DNA of 64,000 nt. Origin: Roseimaritima ulvae. GTDB lineage: Bacteria > Planctomycetota > Planctomycetia > Pirellulales > Pirellulaceae. Location of the stretch: NCBI RefSeq assembly GCF_008065135.1, contig NZ_CP042914.1, positions 7,483,404-7,547,403 of the forward strand, written 5' to 3'. The translations under genes and the position numbers were made by a program. The number at the start of each line of letters is the position of its first letter. Within the stretch, counting starts at the first letter, position 1. Below, one piece after another: positions 25,701 to 34,082 of this stretch. A model generated the notes under the pieces. That model was not told the origin of the DNA. It saw only the letters and a program-made list of their open reading frames with translations, and made no database searches.

Positions 25701-25862
25701 GCGTTTCTGTTGGTTGCCTGTACCGGAGTCGCGGAGTGACGGCAGAAGACATAATCAGCGGGCGATAGGCTCTTCTATTTGTTTTGTTCGGCTATCATGC
25801 TTTGACGCGGAGCGGGCAAACACGGGACGGTTTGGCGTTTTTTTACGTTAGGATGGAGTGCG

Positions 25863-26687
25863 ATGACGGATCCGAACTGGAAAGCTCGCTGCCAGCGGCG
25901 GCTGGCCGGACGCGTGGTATTGAAGCCGTCGACGCATGACATCGACCATGGCGACCAGCAACGCGTGGAACTGGACGCCGGACCATGCGGAAAGATCGAA
26001 GCCTTTGTGCATGCCGAACGTCCGCTGCATGAAGCCGCTCCCGAGCTGCTGGTGCTGAAACTGCCCGGCACCGGCGGTCGCGCCGAACGCTCCAGTCAGT
26101 TGCCCGTCAATTATCTGGACGACGTGCATGCCGAAGTCTGGACCTGGAATCCACCCGGCTACGGCGGCAGCCCCGGTCGAGCTTCCTTTGATACTATGCC
26201 GATCGCCGCCTTGAATTTCTTTGATGCCGTGACGGATCGCCGCGCCGATGCGGATACAAAAATCTGGCTGATGGGCAATAGCTTGGGCTGCGCAGTGGCT
26301 CTGCTGCAAGCTTCCCAGCGATCTGTCCACGGCTTGATCCTCCGCAACCCGCCGCCGCTGGTGCAGACGATTCCCCACGTGGCTGTCTACGGTCGCCCCG
26401 GCTGGCTGCATCCGCTGCTTCGCGGCCCGGCCCAATGGATCGCTCAAGGCGTGCCCGAGGATATGGATACGCTGCACACCGCGGCCCACTGTTCCGCTCC
26501 GGCGGTGTTTATCCAATCGCAAGCCGACACGCTCGTGCCGCCTCGACTGCAAGCCATGGTACGCGATAACTACGCCGGTCCGCAGCGGTTGATCGAGTGG
26601 GAAGGTTTGGAGCATCACGGCATTCCGCAGGAAGAACATCTGCAGCAACTGGCCGAAGGCATCGATTGGTTGCGGGCGCAAGAGTAA
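25863..26687 (+). CDS. Alpha/beta-hydrolase fold protein
   Basis: A 274-residue cytosolic protein. The nucleophile elbow is WLMGNSLGCAVALLQ (G-N-S-L-G), the oxyanion-hole side has LKLPGTGGRAE and TWNPPGYGGSPGRA, the acid is probably in IQSQADTLVPPRLQA, and the histidine is in WEGLEHHGIPQEEHLQQ. This gives a complete Ser-Asp-His triad. The family is too broad to name a substrate. The ATG at 25863 is preceded by GGATGGAG. It stands alone, with a hairpin repeat 8 bp after its stop. Confidence 0.85.
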   Translation: MTDPNWKARCQRRLAGRVVLKPSTHDIDHGDQQRVELDAGPCGKIEAFVHAERPLHEAAPELLVLKLPGTGGRAERSSQLPVNYLDDVHAEVWTWNPPGYGGSPGRASFDTMPIAALNFFDAVTDRRADADTKIWLMGNSLGCAVALLQASQRSVHGLILRNPPPLVQTIPHVAVYGRPGWLHPLLRGPAQWIAQGVPEDMDTLHTAAHCSAPAVFIQSQADTLVPPRLQAMVRDNYAGPQRLIEWEGLEHHGIPQEEHLQQLAEGIDWLRAQE

Positions 26688-26695
26688 GTCAAGCC

Positions 26696-26719
26696 GTAGC
26701 TACGCTCGCCAGAGCGTGG
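26696..26719 (+). repeat. GCCA-loop hairpin repeat (stem CGCTC/GAGCG)
   Basis: Standard copy directly downstream of the alpha/beta-hydrolase gene. Confidence 0.85.
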
Positions 26720-26731
26720 GGGTGGGCCTGA

Positions 26732-27023
26732 TCGTTTAACCGGTGAGTGTTGGTGTTAACGCTTGGCTTTGCTGAGGTTTTCGCTGCGAGCATAACGCCA
26801 TGGCAGGGCACGCCTGCGCCTGCGGAGCCTGTCATGCGTGATGTTGTGGGCACAACGGTGGGAGGCTCCTGCGGCTACGGGTTAAACGAAGCCGACGCCA
26901 TGGCAGAGCACGCCTGCGTCTGCGGAGCCTGTCATGCGTGATGGTGTGGGCACAACGGTGCGAGGCTCCTGCGGCTACGGGTTAAACGAAGCCGACGCAA
27001 TGGTGGACCACGCCTGCGGAGAC
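26732..27023. repeat. Family E element with a 100-bp tandem duplication
   Basis: Starts with TCGTTTAACC (26732). The end GGGTTAAACGAAGCCGACGC occurs at 26879 and again exactly 100 bp later at 26979, so the right part is tandemly repeated, with a third partial unit to about 27023. The 100-bp unit contains GGCTCCTGCGGCTACGG and GCGGAGCCTGTCATGCGTGA. No coding sequence is convincing in this region. Confidence 0.75.
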
Positions 27024-27042
27024 GCCTGACTTAGTCGCACTG

Positions 27043-27086
27043 CACCCTCCCCTCGCTATGGCTCGACCCTCCCGGAGGGAGGGTGA
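27043..27086 (-). repeat. Family C fragment (right-arm hairpin)
   Basis: Contains CACCCTCCCCTCGCTATGGC and a perfect ACCCTCC/GGAGGGT hairpin. Only this arm of the MITE-like element is present, near the 3' end of the protease-like gene. Confidence 0.65.
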
Positions 27087-27134
27087 TGGAAGATGTGTAG
27101 ACACCAATGCCTGGGAGGGTGAATTGAGGGCGTG

Positions 27135-28193
27135 TTAGTTGGCTGTTGCCGGGACGGTGCCGCGAGCTTCTTTGAGCATTTCGATCAGCTGGGGCAGGAC
27201 GAGCGAACCGGGCAAGGCGTAGCTGACCACGCGACCGGCTCGGGCGATGTTCAGGCCCACGACTTGGCCTTCGGTGTTGAGCACCGGGCCGCCGCATTGA
27301 TCGGGTTCCAGCACGGTGTCGTGTTGCAGCACGCGATCGAATCCGCTCAATCGCCTACTGCGGGCGCCGTTGACGCGGGCATCGTTTTCGGATTCTTGCA
27401 TCAGAGAGAAATCGCGGATCTGGGCTTCCAGTTCCACGGTGGTTTCGTCGCGTTGAATGGTCAGTCGCACGATTTCGCCGGGGTACATGCCACGCAGCGC
27501 GCTGATCACGCGTTTTTGTCCCGCTTCGTCATGCCCGTTGACCGCGATGATACGATCACCGGGCAAGACTCCCGCGTCATCGGCTCCGCTGGCCGGCCAC
27601 ACGCCGTCGACCAAAGCTTGACCTTGCGGATCGTTTCGCAGTGCTACGCCCAGCCGGCCCACGTGGCCCACGCGTCGCGGTCGCACGCCCATCACACCGA
27701 AGCCGATCGGGGAGTCACCACGGCCAGCGCTGATCAGGAAGCTGCCGATCACGGGTTCTTGTTCGGAGAATTCGACGCGTTGCAGGCCACGGACGTTGTC
27801 GATGTGCAGTAGGGCCAGGTCCACCGACCGCCGGACGGCGGCGATCCGGGCTTGCATCAATCGTCCATCGGCCAATCGCACCCGCAGCGGATCGGCGCTC
27901 AGTTCGCTGCGTTTGGTCAGCACGTAACCGTCGGTCGACACGATCGCGCCCAAGGCTACGGGCTTGCCGTCGGACAATACCTGGACGGTCGCCGCGCCGG
28001 CTTTCTCTGCCAGCGGCGCGACCAGTCGCATCATCTGGCCATTATCCCGGCGATTAGAAATCCGTGTGCTCAGACGGTTCCGCATCCAGTCGGGCGTGCC
28101 CAGGTCTTCCGCCGCCAGGTTACCGCTGAACAGCCCCGAAGCCAGCAACGGCAACAACAGTCCAAAGCGACAGATTCGATTCAGGTGCATCAT
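27135..28193 (-). CDS. DegP/S1C-like PDZ protein lacking the catalytic triad
   Basis: A 352-residue paralogue of its upstream neighbour, with signal peptide (FGLLLPLLASGLFSGNLAAE), a trypsin-like domain and a PDZ domain (GVWPASGADDAGVLPGDRII). The catalytic positions are altered: the His motif 'TAAHV' is replaced by GYVLTKRSEL, and the Ser motif 'GDSGGP' by PDQCGGPVLN (Cys in place of Ser). Only the Asp position (VDLALLHI) is retained. It should be proteolytically inactive, or at most unusual, and may sense or present substrates. It lies 53 bp after the active homologue in the same direction. ATG 28193 or 28190 can be the start; neither has a strong ribosome-binding site. Confidence 0.85.
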   Translation of the reverse strand: MMHLNRICRFGLLLPLLASGLFSGNLAAEDLGTPDWMRNRLSTRISNRRDNGQMMRLVAPLAEKAGAATVQVLSDGKPVALGAIVSTDGYVLTKRSELSADPLRVRLADGRLMQARIAAVRRSVDLALLHIDNVRGLQRVEFSEQEPVIGSFLISAGRGDSPIGFGVMGVRPRRVGHVGRLGVALRNDPQGQALVDGVWPASGADDAGVLPGDRIIAVNGHDEAGQKRVISALRGMYPGEIVRLTIQRDETTVELEAQIRDFSLMQESENDARVNGARSRRLSGFDRVLQHDTVLEPDQCGGPVLNTEGQVVGLNIARAGRVVSYALPGSLVLPQLIEMLKEARGTVPATAN

Positions 28194-28246
28194 GGTCGAA
28201 TGATCAACGGATGGAGGAGACGGAAGCAAAAACCATGCAGTGGCGG

Positions 28247-29485
28247 CTATTCGTCGTAACGGGTGTCACGGCCGATTTCCACGATCAGCCGTTTGATTTC
28301 CCCGTTTCGTTGCAGCCGCACAATCACCCGTTTACCGGGCATGGTTTGAGCGACGGCCTGTTTCAGGGAGTCGAAATCGGTGATCACGTCCGGGCCCAAG
28401 CGTTCGATAATATCGCCAGCCATAATACCGGCCTGCTCGGCGGGCGAATTGTCGCGGACCGAATCCACCACCGCCAATTGACTGTTCGGATTGCCTCGGA
28501 CGCCCAGCACGGGCCGGAAGCCCGGCAGAAAGCCCCAGGATTTACCGGCATACAGGTCGTCCCAGCTGTCTTCGTAGTGGTGCACCGGAACATGCAAGTT
28601 GTCCGCCACGTCGTTGCCGATCCGGCTGTGCACGGCGATCAGGCGACCCTGCATATCAAACAGCGGACCACCGCTATCGCCGCCGATCAACGCACAGTCG
28701 GTCACGATCGACCCGGTGCGGATACTCAAGATCCGTCCCACACGAGTGACCATCCCGCGGTGGATGTCGTAGCCGCCGGGGTGCCCGGTGGCGATGCACC
28801 ACATTCCGGGGCGAAGATGTTTGCTATCGCCCAGCGAAGCATGCGGCCAGGGTTTGCCTTGATTCTGACCGGGATCGATGCGGATCAAACCCGCGTCGAC
28901 TTTGCGGTTCATGCCCAGGGTGCGAGCGGTGAAGGACCGTCCATCAGCCAGCGTCAGCTTGACTCGCAAGCCCGGCCGTTCGGCGACGTGTGCGGCGGTC
29001 AGCACAAAGCCGTCTTCGCTGATAATTACGCCACAGCCCTGCGTATTGCCGGCTTCGTGCCCATTGATTTGAATATTCACCGTGCAGGCAGCCGCCCGCT
29101 TGGCGATCTTTTTCTGCTGAGTTTCCAAGGCCAGCAATTGATCCAGGGTGCTGGGAACGCGGCCTTCGCGGATGATCGTCACCAATTGCTCGGGCGGTGC
29201 CACGTAGGTCGCTCCGTCAGCGGCCGCTTGCCGGAGCTGCTCGGGGGCCTCGGCCTGCTGCTGGGCGAGCTGATTGACCTGCGGCGCGGGCTGGACGACT
29301 TGCTGCGCGGGTTCGCCAACTTGCTGCGCGGGTTGGTTGATTTGCTGTGCTGGGGCGATCGGGCTGGTGGCCAGCAGGCCAACGGTAGCGATCAAGCCGA
29401 TCAAGAATCCGGTTCGCAGCCGTCTGCCGACTGCCCGCCGAAGCGGCGGAAGCTCGCGTGGACAAGGATGACACTCGAAAGCCAT
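28247..29485 (-). CDS. S1C (DegP/HtrA-like) serine protease with PDZ domain
   Basis: A 412-residue exported protease. After a signal/anchor segment (TGFLIGLIATVGLLATSPIA) comes a Gln/Pro-rich spacer with the repeated motif QPAQQV, then the trypsin fold with intact triad: His in FVLTAAHVAE, Asp in KVDAGLIRID and Ser in ALIGGDSGGPLFD. A PDZ domain follows (SVRDNSPAEQAGIMAGDIIE, PGKRVIVRLQRNGEIKRLIV). ATG 29485 is preferred because it places the signal normally; ATG 29554 would lengthen the N-terminus. It would act as envelope quality-control protease. It is divergent from the SDR gene (108 bp) and leads a two-gene operon with its degenerate paralogue. Confidence 0.9.
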   Translation of the reverse strand: MAFECHPCPRELPPLRRAVGRRLRTGFLIGLIATVGLLATSPIAPAQQINQPAQQVGEPAQQVVQPAPQVNQLAQQQAEAPEQLRQAAADGATYVAPPEQLVTIIREGRVPSTLDQLLALETQQKKIAKRAAACTVNIQINGHEAGNTQGCGVIISEDGFVLTAAHVAERPGLRVKLTLADGRSFTARTLGMNRKVDAGLIRIDPGQNQGKPWPHASLGDSKHLRPGMWCIATGHPGGYDIHRGMVTRVGRILSIRTGSIVTDCALIGGDSGGPLFDMQGRLIAVHSRIGNDVADNLHVPVHHYEDSWDDLYAGKSWGFLPGFRPVLGVRGNPNSQLAVVDSVRDNSPAEQAGIMAGDIIERLGPDVITDFDSLKQAVAQTMPGKRVIVRLQRNGEIKRLIVEIGRDTRYDE

Positions 29486-29593
29486 GGCATCTGCGGGGCT
29501 GTGGGGATCGGAGAAACTCAGTGTGTCGATATACTGACGCCTTATTCTAACCATAAACCAACCCTTGACGCGAAATTCCGGCGGCGAAACACG

Positions 29594-30484
29594 ATGTCCA
29601 ACGAACCCCTCTCCGCCGCTTCCGGACCCGGTCGCGCTCTGATTGTGGGCTGCGGATACTTGGGCCGACGGGTCGCTTCGCGGCTCTTGGCCGAGGGCTG
29701 GCAAGTCGCTGCCACGACGCGTAAGCAAAGCCGTGTCAAGGAGTTAGAGCGGATGGGTGTGGAGCCCGTGGTGGCGGACTGGACGGACCGCCGCAGTCTG
29801 CTGGCTCTGCCGCCGCACGACCGTGTGTTGGTGGCGGTGGCCTACGACGCCGCGTCCGGGGCCAGTCGCTACGAAACTCAATTTCTCGGATTTCGCAATC
29901 TACTCTTGGCCACCGACCCGGCCGCCGACCTGTGTTACGTCAGTACCACGGGGGTTTTTCACCAGTCCGGCGGGGAGTGGGTGGACGAGCGTTCCCCCTG
30001 TCGGCCCCGGCAAGCGTCGGCTCGCGTGCATCTGGAAGCCGAGCAGTTGTTGACGGTCCACCGGCGCCGCGGCCCCTGGTGTGTGCTGCGGCTGGCGGGG
30101 ATCTACGGGCCCGACCGGGTGCCGCGGGTACGAAACGTGCTCTCCGGGCAACCGATCGAAGCGGATCCGCAGAGTTTTCTGAATTTGATCCATGTGGAAG
30201 ACGCCGCGGCGGCCGTGATCGAGTGTTGGCGTGCTGGTCCCCACAAGCGTCAACGTTATTATGTCGTCTCCGACGGCGTCCCGGTGCGTCGCGAAGCCTT
30301 TTACAGCGAAGTTTCGCGGATCACCGGCGGTCCCCAACCGCAGTTTCAGGCCCCCAATTCGCCCACCGCCTCTCGCCGGGGCGGCGACAAGCGAATTTGG
30401 AACGCGGCGGTGCGGAGGGACTTACTGCCCCAACTACAATTTCCCAGCTATCGCGACGGTTTGCGTGCGATCCTCAGTCACTAA
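29594..30484 (+). CDS. NAD(P)-dependent SDR epimerase/reductase (YeeZ-like)
   Basis: The 296-residue product has an extended-SDR Rossmann motif near residue 17 (ALIVGCGYLGRRVASRLL), the acidic/basic ribose region (VAATTRKQSRVKEL), and the active-site segment CYVSTTGVFHQSGGEWVDE. The usual Tyr-x-x-x-Lys is not obvious; the segment RLAGIYGPDRVPR follows, as in many atypical SDRs. The protein resembles YeeZ-type putative NAD-epimerases of unknown substrate. It is followed 24 bp later by an MBL-fold gene in the same direction, so a two-gene operon is likely. Confidence 0.85.
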   Translation: MSNEPLSAASGPGRALIVGCGYLGRRVASRLLAEGWQVAATTRKQSRVKELERMGVEPVVADWTDRRSLLALPPHDRVLVAVAYDAASGASRYETQFLGFRNLLLATDPAADLCYVSTTGVFHQSGGEWVDERSPCRPRQASARVHLEAEQLLTVHRRRGPWCVLRLAGIYGPDRVPRVRNVLSGQPIEADPQSFLNLIHVEDAAAAVIECWRAGPHKRQRYYVVSDGVPVRREAFYSEVSRITGGPQPQFQAPNSPTASRRGGDKRIWNAAVRRDLLPQLQFPSYRDGLRAILSH

Positions 30485-30508
30485 ATTTCCAGCGGAGTCC
30501 TAATCCTA

Positions 30509-31303
30509 ATGCTGTCTCGCAAGCCGTTGTTCCCAGGCGTGATCGAACTCAATTTCCAAGCCGGCGAAGTTTTCGGCTGCAATGTCTATCTGGTCTTTGA
30601 TGGCGATGAATGGTTATTGATCGATATCGGGTATGAAGAAACCGTCGATGATTTTATCGAAGTCATCCGGCAGCTGGATTTTCCCCTGTCGCGATGCAAG
30701 ACCTTGGTCGCCACACATGCCGACGTCGACCATATTCAGGGATTGGCCAAAGCCAAGCAGGTGCTGCGGACGAGCGTCACCTCGCACCCCAATGCCGTCA
30801 AACCGCTGCAGAGCGGCGATCGCCTGCTGACGCTGGCCGAAATCGAAGCTCAGGGGCTGCAGATGGATATGCCGCCGGTGGAAATCGAACATCAGGTCAA
30901 CGACGGCGACATCATCCAAGTCGGCGAGAAGCAGCTGGAGGTCTGGCACACGCCGGGGCATACCGACAGCCAGTTGGCGTTCCGTCTCGATAAAATCTTG
31001 TTGAGCGGCGACAACATTTATCGCGATGGTTGTGTGGGCGCGATCGACGCCCATCACGGCAGCGATATCAAGGCCTTCATCAAGTCGCTGACGCGGATCC
31101 GTGACAGCGACGTGGAATGGTTGTTGCCCAGCCACGGTCCGATGTTCCGCAAAGACACCGCGATGTTGGACGCCACGATCGAGCGGCTGAAGGGCTACCT
31201 GACGATGGCCGACTTCGGCACCTTGGCCGAGTCGTGGCCGTTGATGGACGAGTGGGAAGACGAAGTCGCCGAGGGCAAGCTGCCCGAAGGCCTCGGCGGC
31301 TAA
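30509..31303 (+). CDS. Metallo-beta-lactamase-fold hydrolase
   Basis: The 264-residue cytosolic protein has the MBL metal motif in [20 protein letters not shown], the third ligand in [14 protein letters not shown], the Asp in [12 protein letters not shown] and the last His in [13 protein letters not shown]. The motif begins THADVDH rather than the usual THxHxDH, as found in some members of the family where the second histidine is replaced. Typical activities are thioester hydrolysis (glyoxalase II-like) or phosphodiester hydrolysis; not distinguishable here. CGGAG precedes the ATG. Confidence 0.88.
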   Translation: MLSRKPLFPGVIELNFQAGEVFGCNVYLVFDGDEWLLIDIGYEETVDDFIEVIRQLDFPLSRCKTLVATHADVDHIQGLAKAKQVLRTSVTSHPNAVKPLQSGDRLLTLAEIEAQGLQMDMPPVEIEHQVNDGDIIQVGEKQLEVWHTPGHTDSQLAFRLDKILLSGDNIYRDGCVGAIDAHHGSDIKAFIKSLTRIRDSDVEWLLPSHGPMFRKDTAMLDATIERLKGYLTMADFGTLAESWPLMDEWEDEVAEGKLPEGLGG

Positions 31304-31310
31304 GGTCGTC

Positions 31311-31537
31311 GTTCGCTCCGCGAACGCAACGTGCACTTCACTCTCCCCCTGGGAGAGTCGAGCGTCAGCGAGGAGAGGGCGACCGCGCCGCTGCAAAAAT
31401 CCTAAAAACCTCCCCTCGCAAAGGCTCGACCCTCCTTGAAAAGGAGGGTGAAGCAAGAGGCCGAAGGTCCAACGCTGCAGTAACACATTTCACGTCCCAA
31501 GCGAACGCAACGCATGGTCGTCGTTCGCTCCGCGAAC
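31311..31537. repeat. Family C element flanked by two family-D hairpins
   Basis: A GTTCGC-TCC-GCGAAC hairpin at 31311-31325 replaces the left terminal repeat; the two internal hairpin arms follow (31333-31452), then the right end TTCACGTCCC at 31489-31498, then a second GTTCGC-TCC-GCGAAC at 31523-31537. The region between the MBL gene and the metallophosphoesterase gene holds nothing else. Confidence 0.75.
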
Positions 31538-31582
31538 GCAACGCAACCCTACGCAACGTTGCATCGTCCTTCGCTACAAAAT

Positions 31583-33610
31583 TTACTCGCTGGGCACCGG
31601 TACCAATGCCGAGTTGCTACCCATGGTGGCGTGCCCGGCGGCTGCGCTGTGGTCGAGCACAAAGGGGCCGACGCTGCGATCCAGATGCAACAGCAAACGG
31701 GTGTCGGCGTCCGGGACCAGCCGCCGCGCGGGCTCGAAGTCGCCCTCGTAGACGGCCGCCGATGAGACGCGTACTTCGTCCAGCAAACCGTCAAAGGAAC
31801 GAGTGGGTTGGCCACCGCGACTGGGATCGGCTCCCACGTACAACGGCAAACCATTGGTCCGACGTTTGCCCTTGCCGGGCGTACTGGCCACCTGTTGACC
31901 GTCCACGAAAAGCGTCACGGTCTGCCCATCGAACACGCCCGCCAGGTGCGTCCAGCGATTCGCCACCAGCGGTTTTTTGGCAGCCGCCGTGACGTACCGC
32001 CCACCCAAGTGGATATCGAACTGCGGCACGCCTTCATCCATGAACAGGGCGAATTCCGACGATTCGGTTTTGGCCACGACACCGCGGTGTCCAGCGATCT
32101 CCGAGGGTCGCACCCAAGCCTCCAACGTGAGCGGCCCGTTGGGAACCTCGAGGGCTTTCGAGTCGACTCGCACCGCCGAGGACTCTCCGCTGACCTTGAG
32201 ACACTGATTCAACTCGCCGGCAAAATAATCCGCCGGCACGCCGGCCAAAGACACCGCGATTGGAGTTATCGCTTCAGGCAAACGCACCCGAGCCGATTCG
32301 CCGATGTATTCCAATTCGACACTCACCCGGGGCAGCGTCACATCGTTTTCACGCCCCGCCTGCCGCCGCAACTGAACCGGCACCGCCACCTGTTGGCCCG
32401 GCTGAATTTCAAAGTGATGGTGATCCAACGAAGACGTCCAACTGCCGCCGGCGACCAACGACAGCGTGCCTTCGACAGCTCGCTCGCAGGGGTTCTGCAG
32501 CCGCAGCGTCACCTGCCCGGTCGCCGAACCATCCAATTGCAACATCACGTTGTTGGATTCCTGTTTGGGCACAATCGAGCGCGCCAACGCCACCTGCCCC
32601 AAAAACGCTTCGGTGAATTCCGTGGGATCGATCACCGCTCCGATCGGCAAAGCGGCCACACGGTAGCCGTCCGGACGGACGGTGACCACGTTCAAGTGAT
32701 GCAGGTATCCGGCGTCGGGGATCTCGGCACCCAGATGACCGCCCGTGGTGGCCAAGGTGTAATAAGCGATTCCATCCTTGGGACCATCGAACCGCATATG
32801 GTGAATGTGTCCGGCAAACACCGCGCTCACATTGCCGGCGGCTTTCAATTTTTCGTGAACCACATTCCAGTTGCCTCCGGTGTATCCGCCACCGATCCAG
32901 CGGGGATGGTGCAAGAACACAAACACATGCTGTTGATCTTGAAGCTGTTCCAGAGCCTGTTGCAGGAACTCCAACTGTTCGTCGCTCATCGTCTGCAGCT
33001 TGCCGTCGCTGAAACCTTTGCGGTTGGTCGCCCGGTCACCTTCATCGCTATACAACACGATGAAGCCGGCGTTTTTATGTTTAAAGGAATACCACAGCGG
33101 TCCGAAATGTTTTTCGTAGCTGTTTTCGTGTTGTCCTTCGGGAGCCTTTCCCTGGCCGCGCCAGTAGACGTCATGATTGCCCGCCACCGGAAACCAACGC
33201 ATCTCCAAACGATCCATGATCGCTTTGTATTCCTTCATCTGCGGCATCCACTCTTCGGTCGTGTTGTAACCCTGGATCAGGTCGCCCACGGTCATCACCA
33301 AATCGGGATCCAACAGATTGGTGTCGCGGACGGCCTGTTCGAGCACTCGCAGGCCCTCGGGAACGCCCCCCGTGCGGTCGCCGTAGACGACGAAGTGAAA
33401 CACGTCGTCTTCTTTGGCCAACGGCAACACGCGAGAATTCTGGCGAGTGGTAAACGGAGCCGAACCGTGCGGGTGTGAATGGTCGTGACCATGTGGATGG
33501 GCGTGCGGGGGGTCGTGATCATGCGCGTGATCGGAGGGAGTTTGACCATTGGCAATCGAACCGCCGGTTAACAGACACACCAGTGCTGCGGTTAAGGCAA
33601 AGTATCGCAT
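31583..33610 (-). CDS. Secreted calcineurin-like metallophosphoesterase with His-rich N-terminus and LamG domain
   Basis: A 675-residue exported protein. After the signal peptide (YFALTAALVCLLTGGSIANG) there is a His/Asp-rich stretch (HAHDHDPPHAHPHGHDHSHP) likely to bind metal ions. The phosphoesterase domain has all core motifs: VVYGDRTGG, MTVGDLIQGYN, FPVAGNHDVYW, FVFLHHPRWIGG and FAGHIHHMRF. The last ~200 residues form a LamG-like domain (GPLTLEAWVRPSEIAGHRGV, TLFVDGQQVAS, SFDGLLDEVRVSSAAVYEGD). It probably removes phosphate from extracellular or periplasmic substrates, with the His-rich segment storing or delivering metal; the latter is inference. It is monocistronic. Confidence 0.9.
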   Translation of the reverse strand: MRYFALTAALVCLLTGGSIANGQTPSDHAHDHDPPHAHPHGHDHSHPHGSAPFTTRQNSRVLPLAKEDDVFHFVVYGDRTGGVPEGLRVLEQAVRDTNLLDPDLVMTVGDLIQGYNTTEEWMPQMKEYKAIMDRLEMRWFPVAGNHDVYWRGQGKAPEGQHENSYEKHFGPLWYSFKHKNAGFIVLYSDEGDRATNRKGFSDGKLQTMSDEQLEFLQQALEQLQDQQHVFVFLHHPRWIGGGYTGGNWNVVHEKLKAAGNVSAVFAGHIHHMRFDGPKDGIAYYTLATTGGHLGAEIPDAGYLHHLNVVTVRPDGYRVAALPIGAVIDPTEFTEAFLGQVALARSIVPKQESNNVMLQLDGSATGQVTLRLQNPCERAVEGTLSLVAGGSWTSSLDHHHFEIQPGQQVAVPVQLRRQAGRENDVTLPRVSVELEYIGESARVRLPEAITPIAVSLAGVPADYFAGELNQCLKVSGESSAVRVDSKALEVPNGPLTLEAWVRPSEIAGHRGVVAKTESSEFALFMDEGVPQFDIHLGGRYVTAAAKKPLVANRWTHLAGVFDGQTVTLFVDGQQVASTPGKGKRRTNGLPLYVGADPSRGGQPTRSFDGLLDEVRVSSAAVYEGDFEPARRLVPDADTRLLLHLDRSVGPFVLDHSAAAGHATMGSNSALVPVPSE

Positions 33611-33767
33611 AGCAAAATCATTGAGGTAGGGAGAAGCGAAGATATACGTCTGTCAAGTTTATACAGATCGGACCCCGGCTGTTTAAGCGATCGCCTATAA
33701 TCGCGGAGGCGACAATGGCGTAACTTCACAATCCCTTCATCCGCTGCTTAAATTCCCCTGCGACGAC

Positions 33768-34076
33768 ATGTCCCCATCGCCCAACCCTTTTGAACCGCCA
33801 CCGGCGCCGCGGCCCGAGAGCATTGATCCGGCGAATGGGAACTTTGCTCCCTGTCCGCGCTGTGGTCAGCCGATTGCTCAGCGGGTGGGCTTTACGCTGT
33901 GGGGCGGCGTGTTGGGGCCCAAATTATTTACCCACGTGAAGTGTCAGACCTGCGGCAATAAATACAACGGCAAGACGGGCCAATCGAATGCCTCGGTGAT
34001 CGCGGTTTATACCGTGGGTTCGATCGTCGTGGGCGCGTTTGTAGCGATCGTCGCGATGCGGATGCTGACGATCTGA
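33768..34076 (+). CDS. Small zinc-ribbon membrane protein
   Basis: A 102-residue protein with a Pro-rich start (NPFEPPPAPRPESIDPANG), a zinc ribbon made of CPRCGQ and, 23 residues later, CQTCGNK, and one C-terminal transmembrane helix (VIAVYTVGSIVVGAFVAIVA). The arrangement is typical of small planctomycete proteins of unknown role. Its stop is six bases from the stop of the convergent FHA-EAL gene. A TATAAT-like box at 33696 may belong to its promoter, but no matching -35 box is clear. Confidence 0.75.
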   Translation: MSPSPNPFEPPPAPRPESIDPANGNFAPCPRCGQPIAQRVGFTLWGGVLGPKLFTHVKCQTCGNKYNGKTGQSNASVIAVYTVGSIVVGAFVAIVAMRMLTI

Positions 34077-34082
34077 ACGGCG

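Noticed and set aside
26747-26941. Small Cys-rich frame in the 100-bp tandem region
   Set aside because: It lies wholly in the family-E repeat and has no ribosome-binding site.
28211-29593. Long open frame on the plus strand antisense to the two S1C proteases, continuous with the SDR gene
   Set aside because: Its translation lacks any family pattern, while the minus-strand protease is fully convincing. High GC with biased codons often leaves the opposite strand open. The SDR begins at ATG 29594.
31808-33478. 556-codon open frame antisense to the metallophosphoesterase
   Set aside because: The opposite strand has complete phosphoesterase and LamG motifs; the antisense product is Arg/His-rich without pattern.
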